A model generated the notes under the pieces. The model ran no database searches, was not told where the DNA came from, and worked only from the letters and a program-made list of their open reading frames with translations. This document shows positions 26,165-35,289 of a stretch of DNA of 52,451 bases, piece after piece. Made by a program: the position numbers and the translations under genes. How positions within the stretch are numbered: the first letter of the stretch is position 1; each line of letters starts with the position of its first letter. The DNA lies in contig NZ_CAJURG010000011.1 of NCBI RefSeq assembly GCF_910588715.1, positions 1 to 52,451 on the forward strand, given 5' to 3'. Origin of the DNA: an uncultured Clostridium sp. (GTDB lineage: Bacteria; Bacillota; Clostridia; Clostridiales; Clostridiaceae).

Positions 26165-27766
26165 ATGAACACTAAATATGTTTTTGTAACAGGTGGAGTT
26201 GTATCGGGTTTAGGAAAAGGAATAACAGCAGCATCATTGGGACGATTATTAAAGAATAGGGGATTAAAGGTTTGTATACAAAAATTTGATCCATATTTAA
26301 ATGTAGATCCAGGAACAATGAGTCCATATCAACATGGAGAGGTTTTTGTAACTGATGATGGAGCAGAAACAGATTTAGATTTAGGACATTATGAAAGATT
26401 TATAGATGAAAATTTAACTAAAAATAGCAATATTACATCTGGAAAGGTTTATTGGTCTGTTATATCTAAAGAAAGAAGAGGAGAATATTTAGGTGGGACA
26501 GTTCAAGTTATACCACATATCACAAATGAAATAAAAAATAGAGTTTATAAGGTTGCAAAAGAAACAGAAGCTGAAATTGTAATTACTGAAATTGGTGGAA
26601 CGGTTGGTGATATTGAGTCTTTACCTTTCCTTGAAGCTATAAGACAAATAAAATATGATGTTGGAATTGATAATGTATGTTTCATACATGTTACATTAGT
26701 TCCGTTTTTAGGGAAGTCAGGTGAATTAAAAACTAAACCAACACAACATTCTGTTAAAGAGTTAAGAAGTATTGGTATTCAACCAGATATTATAGTTTGT
26801 AGATCGGAGAAAGAAATATCAGAGGATTTAAAATATAAAATAGGATTGTTTTGTAATGTAGAAGGTAAATGTGTAATTCAAAATATAGATTCTGATTATT
26901 TATATGAAGTACCATTAATGCTTTATAAAGAAGGATTAGATAGATTAGTAGTAGAAAAGTTGGGATTAGGCTGTAGAGATATTGATAATACTGAATGGAT
27001 TGATATGGTTACTAGATTAAAAAATTTAAAGGGTAGTGTTAAAATAGCTTTAGTAGGAAAGTATATTGAATTACATGATGCATATATATCCATAGTTGAA
27101 GCGTTAAATCATGGTGGATTAGCTAATGGAATAAATGTAGAAATAAAGTGGGTTAATGCAGCTTATATAACATCAAAAAATGTGAACGAAATATTAGGAG
27201 ATGTTAATGGAATATTAGTACCTGGTGGATTTGGAGATAGAGGAATAGAAGGTAAGATAGAATCTATTAAATATGCAAGAGAAAACAATATACCATTTTT
27301 AGGAATTTGTTTAGGGATGCAAACTGCGGTAATTGAATTTGCTAGAAATGTATTAGGATATGAGGATGCAAATAGTTCTGAAATTGATAAAGAAACAATG
27401 TATCCTGTAATAGATATTATGCCAGAACAAAAGAATATTGCAGATTTAGGTGGAACAATGAGACTTGGTATATATCCATGTAAGCTAAATAAAAATTCAA
27501 ATGCATATGATTGTTATTTAAATGAACTTATTTATGAAAGACATAGACATAGATATGAATTTAATAATGAATATAGAAAAGAAATAAATGAAGCTGGTAT
27601 GAAAGTTACAGGTATGAGTCCTGATGGAAGATTAGTTGAAATTATAGAAATTGAAAATCATCCATGGTTTGTAGCTGTTCAATTTCATCCAGAATTAAAG
27701 TCAAGACCTAATAATCCACATCCATTATTTAAGTCATTTATAAAGGCGGCAATCAAAGAAAAATAG
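26165..27766 (+). CDS. pyrG: CTP synthase
   Basis: PyrG converts UTP to CTP using ATP and glutamine. The 533-aa protein has the N-terminal synthetase domain (KYVFVTGGVVSGLGKG, residues 4-19) and a C-terminal class I glutamine amidotransferase domain with nucleophile elbow GICLGMQ and a His/Glu pair in QFHPELKSRP. The ORF opens 12 nt earlier, but ATG 26165 behind GGGGGT is the family start. I looked for the Gram-positive pyrG attenuator (GGG start plus leader terminator) in the 209 nt upstream and did not find a clear one. Confidence 0.97.
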   Translation: MNTKYVFVTGGVVSGLGKGITAASLGRLLKNRGLKVCIQKFDPYLNVDPGTMSPYQHGEVFVTDDGAETDLDLGHYERFIDENLTKNSNITSGKVYWSVISKERRGEYLGGTVQVIPHITNEIKNRVYKVAKETEAEIVITEIGGTVGDIESLPFLEAIRQIKYDVGIDNVCFIHVTLVPFLGKSGELKTKPTQHSVKELRSIGIQPDIIVCRSEKEISEDLKYKIGLFCNVEGKCVIQNIDSDYLYEVPLMLYKEGLDRLVVEKLGLGCRDIDNTEWIDMVTRLKNLKGSVKIALVGKYIELHDAYISIVEALNHGGLANGINVEIKWVNAAYITSKNVNEILGDVNGILVPGGFGDRGIEGKIESIKYARENNIPFLGICLGMQTAVIEFARNVLGYEDANSSEIDKETMYPVIDIMPEQKNIADLGGTMRLGIYPCKLNKNSNAYDCYLNELIYERHRHRYEFNNEYRKEINEAGMKVTGMSPDGRLVEIIEIENHPWFVAVQFHPELKSRPNNPHPLFKSFIKAAIKEK

Positions 27767-27812
27767 TCATTATATAAAAGTAAAATTTTAATAAAAATTT
27801 TATATAAAAAGA

Positions 27813-27861
27813 AAAGCTATATCTTATTAAATTAAAAGTTTTAATGAGATATAGTTTATTT
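27813..27861 (+). terminator. Terminator of pyrG
   Basis: Roughly 18-bp stem (27813-27831 with 27841-27857, including two G-U pairs) followed by TTTATTTTATT. Confidence 0.75.
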
Positions 27862-28050
27862 TATTACTATAAAAAATTGATAAGATTATTAATATAAATT
27901 TCTATTGAATTTTAAGTGTTATTAGTTCATAATTATAGATACTTAAAATATATCTATTTTAAGTTGATAGTTCATTTCAAATATATCAAGCCTAAGGTTT
28001 AGTCTATATATTATTCCAAATTAAACATACAAACTATTGGAGGTGTCAGT

Positions 28051-29481
28051 TTGACAAGAGAGACATATGCTGAGATGACTTTAGTCGATTTAAAAAATAA
28101 GGCTAAGGAGCTTGGAATAAAAAATATAAGTAAATTAAAGAAAAGTGAAATAATTGATGAATTAGTAAAGGTTTCACCTAATGCTATAGAAAAGGATGGA
28201 GTAATTTTAACAGAAAAAATAGCTCCTAAAATAAGAGAAACAGAAAATAATATTAATTCTAACTTAAATAATCAAGACAATAGAGATAACTACTCTATGA
28301 CAAGTGAGGAAAAGGAAGAAAAAAAAGAAAGATTAAAAGTAATGATAAATGAATCAGGTTCTTCTAAGGGGGTATTAGAAGTTCAAGAAAATAATAACTT
28401 TGGATTTTTGAGATGTAATAATTATTTAACTGGAGAAAATGATATATATGTATCTCCGTCACAAATAAGAAGATTTAACTTAAGAACTGGTGACGAGGTC
28501 CAAGGAAAGGTAAGAGAAGCTAAAGAGGGAGAAAAATTTAAAGCTTTATTATTCGTAGAAAGGGTAAATGGAGATAATCCAGAAAAAGCTATAGGAAGAA
28601 AAAATTTTGAAACATTGACCCCTATATATCCAAATGAAAGATTACATTTAGAAAGTGATAATGAAAAGGATTTATCTTCTAGATTAATGGATATAATTTG
28701 TCCAATAGGAAAAGGTCAAAGAGGAATTATAGTAGCTCCACCAAAAGCAGGTAAAACTACACTACTTAAAAAAGTTGCTCAAAATATTAGTAAAAATCAT
28801 CCGGACATTAAGCTTATAGTTTTATTAATAGATGAAAGACCAGAAGAAGTTACTGATATGAAGAGATCTATAAATGGAGATGTTATTTATTCTACTTTTG
28901 ATGAAGAACCACAAAATCATGCTAAAGTAGCTCAAATGGTTTTAGAAAGAGCAAAGAGAATGGTAGAGCAAGGAAAAGATGTAGTTATATTATTAGATAG
29001 TATAACTAGATTATCAAGAGCTTATAATTTAACAATAACTCCTACTGGTAGAACTTTATCAGGAGGATTAGATCCAGGAGCATTAATAATGCCTAAAAAA
29101 TTCTTTGGAGCAGCAAGAAATATAGAGGAAGGTGGAAGCTTAACTATTTTAGCAACAGCCTTAGTTGAAACTGGCTCAAGAATGGATGATATGATTTTTG
29201 AAGAGTTTAAAGGAACAGGTAACATGGAAGTTCATTTAGATAGAAAGCTTCAAGAAAGAAGAATATTCCCAGCAATTGATATTTACAAGTCTGGAACTAG
29301 AAAAGAAGATTTATTATTATCAGATGAGGAAAAGGAAGTAGCATTTGCTATTAGAAAAGTTATGTATAAGGATGGTAACATTGAAAATGTTACAGAAAAC
29401 TTAATTAATATGTTATCTAAAACAAAGAATAATAAAGAATTTATTCAAGTTTTTCCTAAAAATGATATATTCAAAAAATAA
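28051..29481 (+). CDS. rho: Transcription termination factor Rho
   Basis: Rho is a hexameric RNA-dependent ATPase that ends transcription. Domain order over 476 aa: Rho_N/SAP-like helices (about 1-45), a charged low-complexity insertion (about 55-105), the cold-shock-like primary RNA-binding domain (about 108-175, NNFGFLRCNNYL) and the RecA-type motor with Walker A PPKAGKTT (Lys235), the Q-loop and the R-loop in the GRTLSGGLDPGAL region. The start is TTG at 28051 behind GGAGGTG. N-terminal insertions of this type occur in many Firmicute Rho proteins. Confidence 0.97.
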   Translation: MTRETYAEMTLVDLKNKAKELGIKNISKLKKSEIIDELVKVSPNAIEKDGVILTEKIAPKIRETENNINSNLNNQDNRDNYSMTSEEKEEKKERLKVMINESGSSKGVLEVQENNNFGFLRCNNYLTGENDIYVSPSQIRRFNLRTGDEVQGKVREAKEGEKFKALLFVERVNGDNPEKAIGRKNFETLTPIYPNERLHLESDNEKDLSSRLMDIICPIGKGQRGIIVAPPKAGKTTLLKKVAQNISKNHPDIKLIVLLIDERPEEVTDMKRSINGDVIYSTFDEEPQNHAKVAQMVLERAKRMVEQGKDVVILLDSITRLSRAYNLTITPTGRTLSGGLDPGALIMPKKFFGAARNIEEGGSLTILATALVETGSRMDDMIFEEFKGTGNMEVHLDRKLQERRIFPAIDIYKSGTRKEDLLLSDEEKEVAFAIRKVMYKDGNIENVTENLINMLSKTKNNKEFIQVFPKNDIFKK

Positions 29482-29486
29482 TATAT

Positions 29487-29555
29487 AAAAGAAACTTTTT
29501 AATAGATAAGTATAATATTTGTAAATTTACTATCTATTAATGGTTTCTTTTAAAA
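29487..29555 (+). terminator. Terminator of rho
   Basis: A long imperfect hairpin: AAAAGAAAC (29487-29495) with GTTTCTTTT (29543-29551), and an inner stem 29501-29512 with 29529-29539 carrying one bulge, then Ts. Confidence 0.7.
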
Positions 29556-29574
29556 TTTTAAAGAAAAAGAAAAA

Positions 29575-29601
29575 ATGAGAAAGAATATAATTCTTTCTCA
29601 T
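29575..29601 (-). terminator. Terminator of rpmE (- strand)
   Basis: An 11-bp stem (29575-29585 with 29591-29601), 5-nt loop. Reading on the - strand it is followed by a long T-rich tract (TTTTTCTTTTTCTTT). Confidence 0.82.
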
Positions 29602-29618
29602 AAATTCTAACTTTAATC

Positions 29619-29825
29619 TTATTTGTTAAGACCGAACTTCTTATTGAACTTGTCAACTCTACCGCCGATATCAACGATTTTTTGCTTACCAGTGAAGAAT
29701 GGGTGGCATTTAGCACATATATCAACTTTTAATTCTTCTTTAACTGAACCAGTTGTGAAAGTGTTTCCACATGCGCACTTAACCACAGCATCGTGATGGT
29801 ATTCTGGATGTATGCCTTGTTTCAT
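29619..29825 (-). CDS. rpmE: 50S ribosomal protein L31, zinc-binding type
   Basis: A 68-aa L31 with the zinc-binding cysteines (Cys17, Cys19 in CACG; Cys37, Cys40 in CAKCH), so it is the zinc-containing form and not the zinc-free YtiA/RpmE2 form. It bridges the ribosomal subunits at the 5S/L5 side. Bacillus has rpmE in the same place between rho and tdk, but on the same strand; here it is reversed and has its own promoter and terminator. The ribosome binding site is AGAGGTGA. Confidence 0.96.
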   Translation of the reverse strand: MKQGIHPEYHHDAVVKCACGNTFTTGSVKEELKVDICAKCHPFFTGKQKIVDIGGRVDKFNKKFGLNK

Positions 29826-29880
29826 TTAATTCACCTCTTTCAAAATTACATTCATTGAACTTAATTCAATGACCTACTGA

Positions 29881-29909
29881 ATTATAACATAAGCAAAAAT
29901 TTCAGTCAA
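29881..29909 (-). promoter_or_regulatory. Sigma-A promoter of rpmE
   Basis: On the - strand TTGACT, 17-nt spacer, TATAAT. The leader of about 50 nt contains a small inverted repeat (CATTGAA 29852-29858 with TTCAATG 29865-29871) that could be a regulatory stem. Confidence 0.8.
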
Positions 29910-30017
29910 TATTAAAAATTTTATGTAAAATTATGAAGAAATAAAAATTTCTTTTTAACTATATGTTAAAATGCTATAATCGAAAGAGACACAAAGGAGA
30001 AGGAGAAGAAAAACATT

Positions 30018-30605
30018 ATGAGTAAATTATATTTTAGATATGGTGCTATGAATTCAGGTAAATCCACAAATCTTATGCAAGTTGCCCATAATTATGAAGA
30101 ACGTGGAATGAAGGTAGTGCTAATTAAGCCTTCAACTGATAAAAAAGGTGGAGATAAATTAGTATCAAGATTAGGTGTTGAACGTAAGGTTGATTTATTA
30201 ATTAATGATGATCAAAATATATTTGAAGAAATTAAAAATTGGGAAAAAGATAAATATAAAATAAATTGCATATTAGTTGATGAAGTTCAATTTTTAAAAG
30301 CTCATCAAATAGATGAACTTTTTGAAGTTGCGGTTTCTTTAGATATACCAGTTATTTGTTATGGACTTAGAACTGATTTTAAAATGCAAGGTTTTGAAGG
30401 AAGTACAAGACTCTTACTATTAGCCCATAGCATAGAAGAATTAAAAACTATATGTAAGTGTGGACGAAAAGCTGTTTTAAATGGAAGAAAAATAAATAAA
30501 AAGTTTGTTTTTGAAGGTGAACAGGTTGCTATAGATAATGTAGATAATGTTGAATATGAATCTTTATGTGGACATTGCTACTTTAATTTTAAAAATGAAA
30601 AATAA
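30018..30605 (+). CDS. tdk: Thymidine kinase (type II)
   Basis: Phosphorylates thymidine and deoxyuridine for salvage. The 195-aa protein has the P-loop GAMNSGKST (residues 9-17), the Asp-Glu motif DEVQFL, and the zinc cysteines of the lasso region (CKCGRK near 150 and CGHC near the C-terminus), all hallmarks of the small TK1-like bacterial enzyme. A TATAAT at 29975-29980 is a candidate -10. The ribosome binding site AAAGGAGAAGGAG is upstream. The DUF1385-PrmC gene follows 17 nt after. Confidence 0.96.
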   Translation: MSKLYFRYGAMNSGKSTNLMQVAHNYEERGMKVVLIKPSTDKKGGDKLVSRLGVERKVDLLINDDQNIFEEIKNWEKDKYKINCILVDEVQFLKAHQIDELFEVAVSLDIPVICYGLRTDFKMQGFEGSTRLLLLAHSIEELKTICKCGRKAVLNGRKINKKFVFEGEQVAIDNVDNVEYESLCGHCYFNFKNEK

Positions 30606-30622
30606 AATGGAAGAGGGAAGCT

Positions 30623-32377
30623 ATGAGAAAATGTGATGTCGGGGGGCAAGCTATAATTGAAGGAGTTATGATGAGGGGAGCTAAGGGATTAGCAACTGCA
30701 GTAAGAACTCCTAGTGGAGAAATAGAGGTTAAGGTTAAAAGAACAACCCCAATAACAAAGAAATATAAAATTTTAAATATACCTATAATTAGAGGCGCAG
30801 CTACATTAATAGACTCTTTAATAATCGGAATTAATACATTAAATTATTCTGCTAGTTTCTTTGAAGAAGATGAAGAAGAGTCAAAATTTGATGCTTGGCT
30901 TAAAAATAAATTAGGAGATAAAGGTGCTAATGACTTAATAATTACATTAACTATGATGGTATCTTTTTTTGTTGCTGCAGGGTTGTTTTTAGGAATACCC
31001 ACTGCTATAGCATCAATATTTAAAAGTATAGGATTATCTCCAATATTATTAAATTTAATTGAATCAGCTATAAGAATAGCTATATTAATAACTTATATGT
31101 ATTTCATAAGTAAACTAGATGATATATATAGAATATTTCAATATCATGGAGCAGAACACAAAACGATATTTTGCTATGAAGCTGAAGAGAAACTAACGAT
31201 AGAAAATGTTAAAAAATTTGGAAGATTACATCCTAGATGTGGAACAAATTTTTTATTTTTAACTATGATTGTTAGTATTATTTTATTTACCTTAACTGGT
31301 TGGGGTGGATTTTGGCAAAGACTTATATTAAGAATAGTACTTATGCCATTAGTTGCTGGTATTACTTACGAATTAATAAAATGGCTTGGAAGGACTGAAA
31401 GTAAATTGGGAAAATTTATTGCATACCCAGGTTTAAAGTTACAAGAGCTTACGACTAAGGAACCTGATGATGAACAATTAGAAGTTGCTATAAAATCTTT
31501 AATGGCAGCAGAAGGAATTGAATATAAGAAAACAATTGGGGAATTATTAATAGATGGAAATAAAATATTAAAAGAAGCTAATATAGATACATATATATTA
31601 GATGTTCAGCTATTATTAGGAAAAGTGTTAGGTAAAGATAAACTTTATTTAATTACTAATAAGGAAGAGGAAGTTAGTAAAATTAAAGAAAAAGAATTTT
31701 ATAAGCTAATAAACCAAAGAAAAGATAAAATGCCTATTAAATATATATTAAAAAGTGCTGAATTCATGGGATTGGAGTTTCAAGTTGAAGAAGGGGTACT
31801 TATTCCACGAGGGGATACTGAAATATTAGTAGAAGAAACATTAAAATTTATTAAGAATGAAAGAAAATACGATATTTGTGATTTATGTTGTGGAAGTGGT
31901 GCAATTGGTATATCTATTGCATATTTAAAAGAAAATACTAATGTAGATTTAATTGATTATTATGAAATTCCAGAAAAGGTAACTAAAAAAAATATAAGAA
32001 AGCATAATTTAGATTCGAGAGCAAATTTTATAAAAAGTGATTTATTAAAAGAACCTATAAGCATGAATAAAAAATATGATATATTAGTTTCTAATCCACC
32101 ATATATAAAAGATGAAGTAATAGAAACATTGATGGATGATGTTAAAAAATATGAGCCTCATACAGCTTTAAGTGGTGGAGAAGATGGATTATATTTTTAT
32201 AAAAAAATAATTGATGACAGTAATAAGATTTTAAAAGATAATGGAGTATTAGCTTTTGAAATAGGACACGATCAAGGCAAAGAAGTTAGTGACTTAATGG
32301 TTGAAAAAGGATATAAAAATATAAGAGTTATTAAGGATTTAGCAGGGCATGATAGAGTGGTTATTGGAGAAATTTAG
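30623..32377 (+). CDS. prmC: DUF1385 (YqhQ-like) membrane protein fused to PrmC methyltransferase
   Basis: One 584-aa reading frame with two proteins. Residues 1 to about 285 are a DUF1385/YqhQ domain (GGQAIIEGVMMRGAKG at the start, several membrane segments between about 105 and 255, and EHKTIFCYE plus HPRCGTNF). Residues about 300-584 are PrmC/HemK: an N-terminal helical domain, a Rossmann methyltransferase with the CCGSGAIG loop (422-429) and the catalytic NPPY at 491-494. PrmC methylates the GGQ glutamine of release factors; its substrate gene prfA follows directly. No stop or frameshift separates the parts. Similar fusions occur in related clostridia. Confidence 0.93.
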   Translation: MRKCDVGGQAIIEGVMMRGAKGLATAVRTPSGEIEVKVKRTTPITKKYKILNIPIIRGAATLIDSLIIGINTLNYSASFFEEDEEESKFDAWLKNKLGDKGANDLIITLTMMVSFFVAAGLFLGIPTAIASIFKSIGLSPILLNLIESAIRIAILITYMYFISKLDDIYRIFQYHGAEHKTIFCYEAEEKLTIENVKKFGRLHPRCGTNFLFLTMIVSIILFTLTGWGGFWQRLILRIVLMPLVAGITYELIKWLGRTESKLGKFIAYPGLKLQELTTKEPDDEQLEVAIKSLMAAEGIEYKKTIGELLIDGNKILKEANIDTYILDVQLLLGKVLGKDKLYLITNKEEEVSKIKEKEFYKLINQRKDKMPIKYILKSAEFMGLEFQVEEGVLIPRGDTEILVEETLKFIKNERKYDICDLCCGSGAIGISIAYLKENTNVDLIDYYEIPEKVTKKNIRKHNLDSRANFIKSDLLKEPISMNKKYDILVSNPPYIKDEVIETLMDDVKKYEPHTALSGGEDGLYFYKKIIDDSNKILKDNGVLAFEIGHDQGKEVSDLMVEKGYKNIRVIKDLAGHDRVVIGEI

Positions 32378-32403
32378 AAAAGGATTATGTCTTTGTTAAA
32401 ACT

Positions 32404-32432
32404 TGATAAAATCCTAATTATTGTGTTATAAT
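32404..32432 (+). promoter_or_regulatory. Sigma-A promoter of prfA with extended -10
   Basis: TTGATA (32404-32409), 17-nt spacer, TATAAT (32427-32432) preceded by TGT (extended -10). prfA can thus be transcribed independently of the prmC fusion upstream. Confidence 0.82.
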
Positions 32433-32468
32433 GTGTCAATATGAAAAAATACAGTACGGAGTGATACT

Positions 32469-33554
32469 ATGTTATTAGATAAATTAGCATTTACGGAAAA
32501 TAAATACGAAGAACTATCAGTTAAAATATCTGATCCTTCAATAATGGCTAATCAAAAAGAGTGGAGAAAGCTATGTAAGGAACATGCTGACTTAGAAATA
32601 ATAGTAACAGCATATAGAGAATATAAAAAGGTAGTTGAAGATTTAGAAGCTAACAAAGAAATGTTAGAAGAAGAAACAGATAAAGAAATGAGAGAAATGT
32701 TATCTGAAGAAATTTCAACTCTTAAAGAACAAGAAGAAGAATTAGAAAATAAAATACAAATTTTATTATTACCAAAGGATCCTAATGATGATAAAAACGT
32801 ATTTGTAGAAATTAGAGGTGGAGCTGGTGGAGATGAAGCAGCATTATTTGCAGCAAATCTTTTCAGAATGTACACAAGATATGCAGAATCTCAAAGATGG
32901 TCAGTTGAAATGATGAGTTCAAATGAAAATGACCTTGGTGGATTTAAAGAAGTTGTATTTATGATTAAGGGTAATGGAGCATTTTCAAAACTTAAGTACG
33001 AAAGTGGTGTACATAGAGTACAAAGGGTACCAGATACAGAAAGTTCAGGTAGAATACATACCTCTACAGCTACAGTTGCGGTTTTACCAGAAGTTGATGA
33101 TGTTGAAATAGAAATCAATGATAAAGATTTAAGAATTGATGTTTATAGATCTTCAGGTAATGGAGGACAATGCGTTAATACAACAGATTCAGCTGTTAGA
33201 ATAACACATATACCGACAGGAACAGTTGTTGCATGTCAAGATGAAAAGTCACAACTTAAAAATAAAGAAAAGGCTATGAAAGTATTAAGAGCTAGACTTT
33301 ATGAAGTTGCTGAAGCTGAAAGATTAGCAGGAATTGCAGAAGATAGAAAGAGCCAAGTTGGTACTGGAGATAGAAGTGAAAGAATAAGAACTTATAACTA
33401 TCCTCAAGGAAGAGTTACAGACCATAGAATTGGATTAACATTATATAAACTAGATAGTTTTATGAATGGTGACATTGAAGAAGTAATTAATGCTTTAATT
33501 ACAGCAGACCAAGCAGAAAAAATGCAAGCTATGGGAAATACTGATTCAATATAA
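32469..33554 (+). CDS. prfA: Peptide chain release factor 1
   Basis: RF1 reads UAA and UAG and releases the peptide. The 361-aa protein has the GGQ motif at 232-234 and the RF1-type codon-recognition tripeptide PxT, here PDT in RVPDTE. An N-terminal helical domain is present. It lies just downstream of the PrmC-containing fusion, the enzyme that methylates its GGQ glutamine. Start ATG behind ACGGAGTG. Confidence 0.97.
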   Translation: MLLDKLAFTENKYEELSVKISDPSIMANQKEWRKLCKEHADLEIIVTAYREYKKVVEDLEANKEMLEEETDKEMREMLSEEISTLKEQEEELENKIQILLLPKDPNDDKNVFVEIRGGAGGDEAALFAANLFRMYTRYAESQRWSVEMMSSNENDLGGFKEVVFMIKGNGAFSKLKYESGVHRVQRVPDTESSGRIHTSTATVAVLPEVDDVEIEINDKDLRIDVYRSSGNGGQCVNTTDSAVRITHIPTGTVVACQDEKSQLKNKEKAMKVLRARLYEVAEAERLAGIAEDRKSQVGTGDRSERIRTYNYPQGRVTDHRIGLTLYKLDSFMNGDIEEVINALITADQAEKMQAMGNTDSI

Positions 33555-33561
33555 TAAATTT

Positions 33562-33597
33562 AAAAGCCTTGCATTATTTTAATGTAGGGCTTTTTAA
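33562..33597 (+). terminator. Terminator of prfA
   Basis: AAAAGCCTT (33562-33570) region pairs with AGGGCTTTTT (33586-33595) through an imperfect stem with G-U pairs, followed by Ts. Confidence 0.7.
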
Positions 33598-33667
33598 ATA
33601 GGCAATAATATTAATATATAATTATTAAGATGCTTAAAAGAAATTTATAGAAAGAGGGTAATTCCTT

Positions 33668-34717
33668 ATGGAAACTAAGGTTGCCATAATTAAAGATATA
33701 AAAAAGGATATTAAGTTTATAGAAGAAGCGGCACAAGTTATAAAAAATGGAGGAATAGTAGCATTTCCTACAGAAACAGTATATGGATTAGGAGCAAACG
33801 CCTTAAATGAAAATTCTGTAAAAAAAATATTTGTTGCTAAGGGAAGGCCACAAGATAATCCATTGATTGTTCATGTTAGTTCTAAGGATGTTTCTGGATT
33901 AGTAAAAAAAGTTCCTGAAGTAGCTGAAAAATTAATTAATAAATTTTGGCCAGGTCCACTAACTATAATTTTAGAAAAAAAAGATATTATACCTAATGTT
34001 ACAAGTGCAAATCTTAATACTATTGGTATAAGAATGCCAAACTCTGAAATAGCACTTAAGCTTATAGAACTTTCAGAAAAACCAATTGCAGCACCATCTG
34101 CTAATATATCAGGGAGACCAAGCCCTACAGAAGTAGAGAGATGTGTAGAGGATTTAAATGGTAGAGTTGAGTATATAATTGGTGGGGAAAGTAGTGACAT
34201 TGGAGTTGAATCTACTATTATTGATTGTACTGTTAATCCTCCGATGATATTAAGACCAGGAGGAATAACTTTAGAAATGCTTAGAGAAATAGATTCAAAT
34301 ATTGATATAGATGAAGCATTAAAGTCAAAGCCAAATGAAAATTTAAAGCCAAAGGCACCGGGAATGAAGTATAGGCATTATGCTCCAAAGGCAAATTTAA
34401 AAATAATTAGGGGTAAAAACGAAAAAACTATTGAAATTATTAAAGAAATGTTAGAAAATTATATAGAAAAAAATAACGATGTAGCTATATTAACTACAGA
34501 TGAAAATTTAGATAAATTTGATAAAGGCAATGTTATATCATTAGGTAGTGAAAAAGATTTAAGTCAAATTGCGAAACATCTTTTTGAAGCATTAAGAAAA
34601 TGTGATGACATGGGGGTAAAATATATTTTATGTCAAGGTTTTGAGGAAAAGGGTGTTGGAGTGGCAATAATGAATAGATTAACTAAGGCTGCTGGATATG
34701 ATATTGTAGATGTGTAA
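33668..34717 (+). CDS. sua5: L-threonylcarbamoyladenylate synthase (Sua5 type)
   Basis: Makes threonylcarbamoyl-AMP from Thr, bicarbonate and ATP, the substrate used by TsaD. The 349-aa protein has the YrdC domain (about 13-205; FPTETVYGLGANA, KGRPQDNPLIVH, SANISGRPSPT) followed by the C-terminal Sua5 domain (about 245-349), so it is the long form also found as YwlC in Bacillus. The KxR/SxN motifs of the active site are present. Its position next to prfA/prmC matches Bacillus. Confidence 0.95.
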   Translation: METKVAIIKDIKKDIKFIEEAAQVIKNGGIVAFPTETVYGLGANALNENSVKKIFVAKGRPQDNPLIVHVSSKDVSGLVKKVPEVAEKLINKFWPGPLTIILEKKDIIPNVTSANLNTIGIRMPNSEIALKLIELSEKPIAAPSANISGRPSPTEVERCVEDLNGRVEYIIGGESSDIGVESTIIDCTVNPPMILRPGGITLEMLREIDSNIDIDEALKSKPNENLKPKAPGMKYRHYAPKANLKIIRGKNEKTIEIIKEMLENYIEKNNDVAILTTDENLDKFDKGNVISLGSEKDLSQIAKHLFEALRKCDDMGVKYILCQGFEEKGVGVAIMNRLTKAAGYDIVDV

Positions 34718-34754
34718 TTAAGGAGGATGGGGGAACCTATTCTCTTTTTTTATA

Positions 34755-34780
34755 AAAATAGAATATGGATATTCTATTTT
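34755..34780 (+). repeat. Perfect inverted repeat between sua5 and rpiB
   Basis: AAAATAGAATAT (34755-34766) and ATATTCTATTTT (34769-34780) form a 12-bp stem with a 2-nt gap. Its last Ts are part of the stem and no T-run follows, so termination is doubtful. A TATAAT follows at 34784-34789, too close to the rpiB start to be an obvious promoter. Confidence 0.5.
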
Positions 34781-34808
34781 AAATATAATAGAAAGGTTGG
34801 TTTTTTTT

Positions 34809-35258
34809 ATGAAAATTGCATTAGGTTGTGACCATGGTGGTTTAAATTTAAAAGATGAAGTTGCTAAATATTTAAAATCTCAAAATATAGAGTTTAAAGA
34901 TTTTGGAACTTATACTGAAGAATCATGTGATTATGCTGATATATCATTACCAGTTGCTGAGGCTGTAGTAGCTAAGGAATTTGATTTTGGTATATTAATT
35001 TGTGGCACAGGAATAGGGATAGGAATTGCAGCAAATAAAGTTCCAGGTATAAGAGCGGCACTTTGTTCAGACACTTTTAGTGCACATGCTACAAGAGAAC
35101 ATAATGATGCTAATATATTAACTATGGGGGAAAGAATTGTTGGAAAAGGTTTAGCAATAGATATAGTTAAGGCATTTTTAGGTGCTGAATTTGAAGGCGA
35201 TAGACATACAAAAAGAATTAATAAAATTACTGAAATTGAAAAAAAATATTCTAAATAA
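34809..35258 (+). CDS. rpiB: Ribose-5-phosphate isomerase B
   Basis: Interconverts ribose-5-phosphate and ribulose-5-phosphate. The 149-aa RpiB/LacAB-family protein has the start IALGCDHGG, the catalytic cysteine segment ICGTGIG and the HNDANILTMG motif. The upstream TTG at 34797 in the same frame is less likely than ATG 34809, which follows AAAGG. It lies in the order sua5-rpiB-upp, as in Bacillus ywlC-ywlF-upp. Confidence 0.96.
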   Translation: MKIALGCDHGGLNLKDEVAKYLKSQNIEFKDFGTYTEESCDYADISLPVAEAVVAKEFDFGILICGTGIGIGIAANKVPGIRAALCSDTFSAHATREHNDANILTMGERIVGKGLAIDIVKAFLGAEFEGDRHTKRINKITEIEKKYSK

Positions 35259-35289
35259 TAAATTATATATACATAGGAGGCTTAATTAA

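Noticed and set aside
34727..34831. 34-aa ORF with AAGGAGG directly in front of its ATG, between sua5 and rpiB
   Set aside because: The Shine-Dalgarno abuts the ATG with no spacing, the ORF runs into rpiB, and the peptide has no recognisable features.
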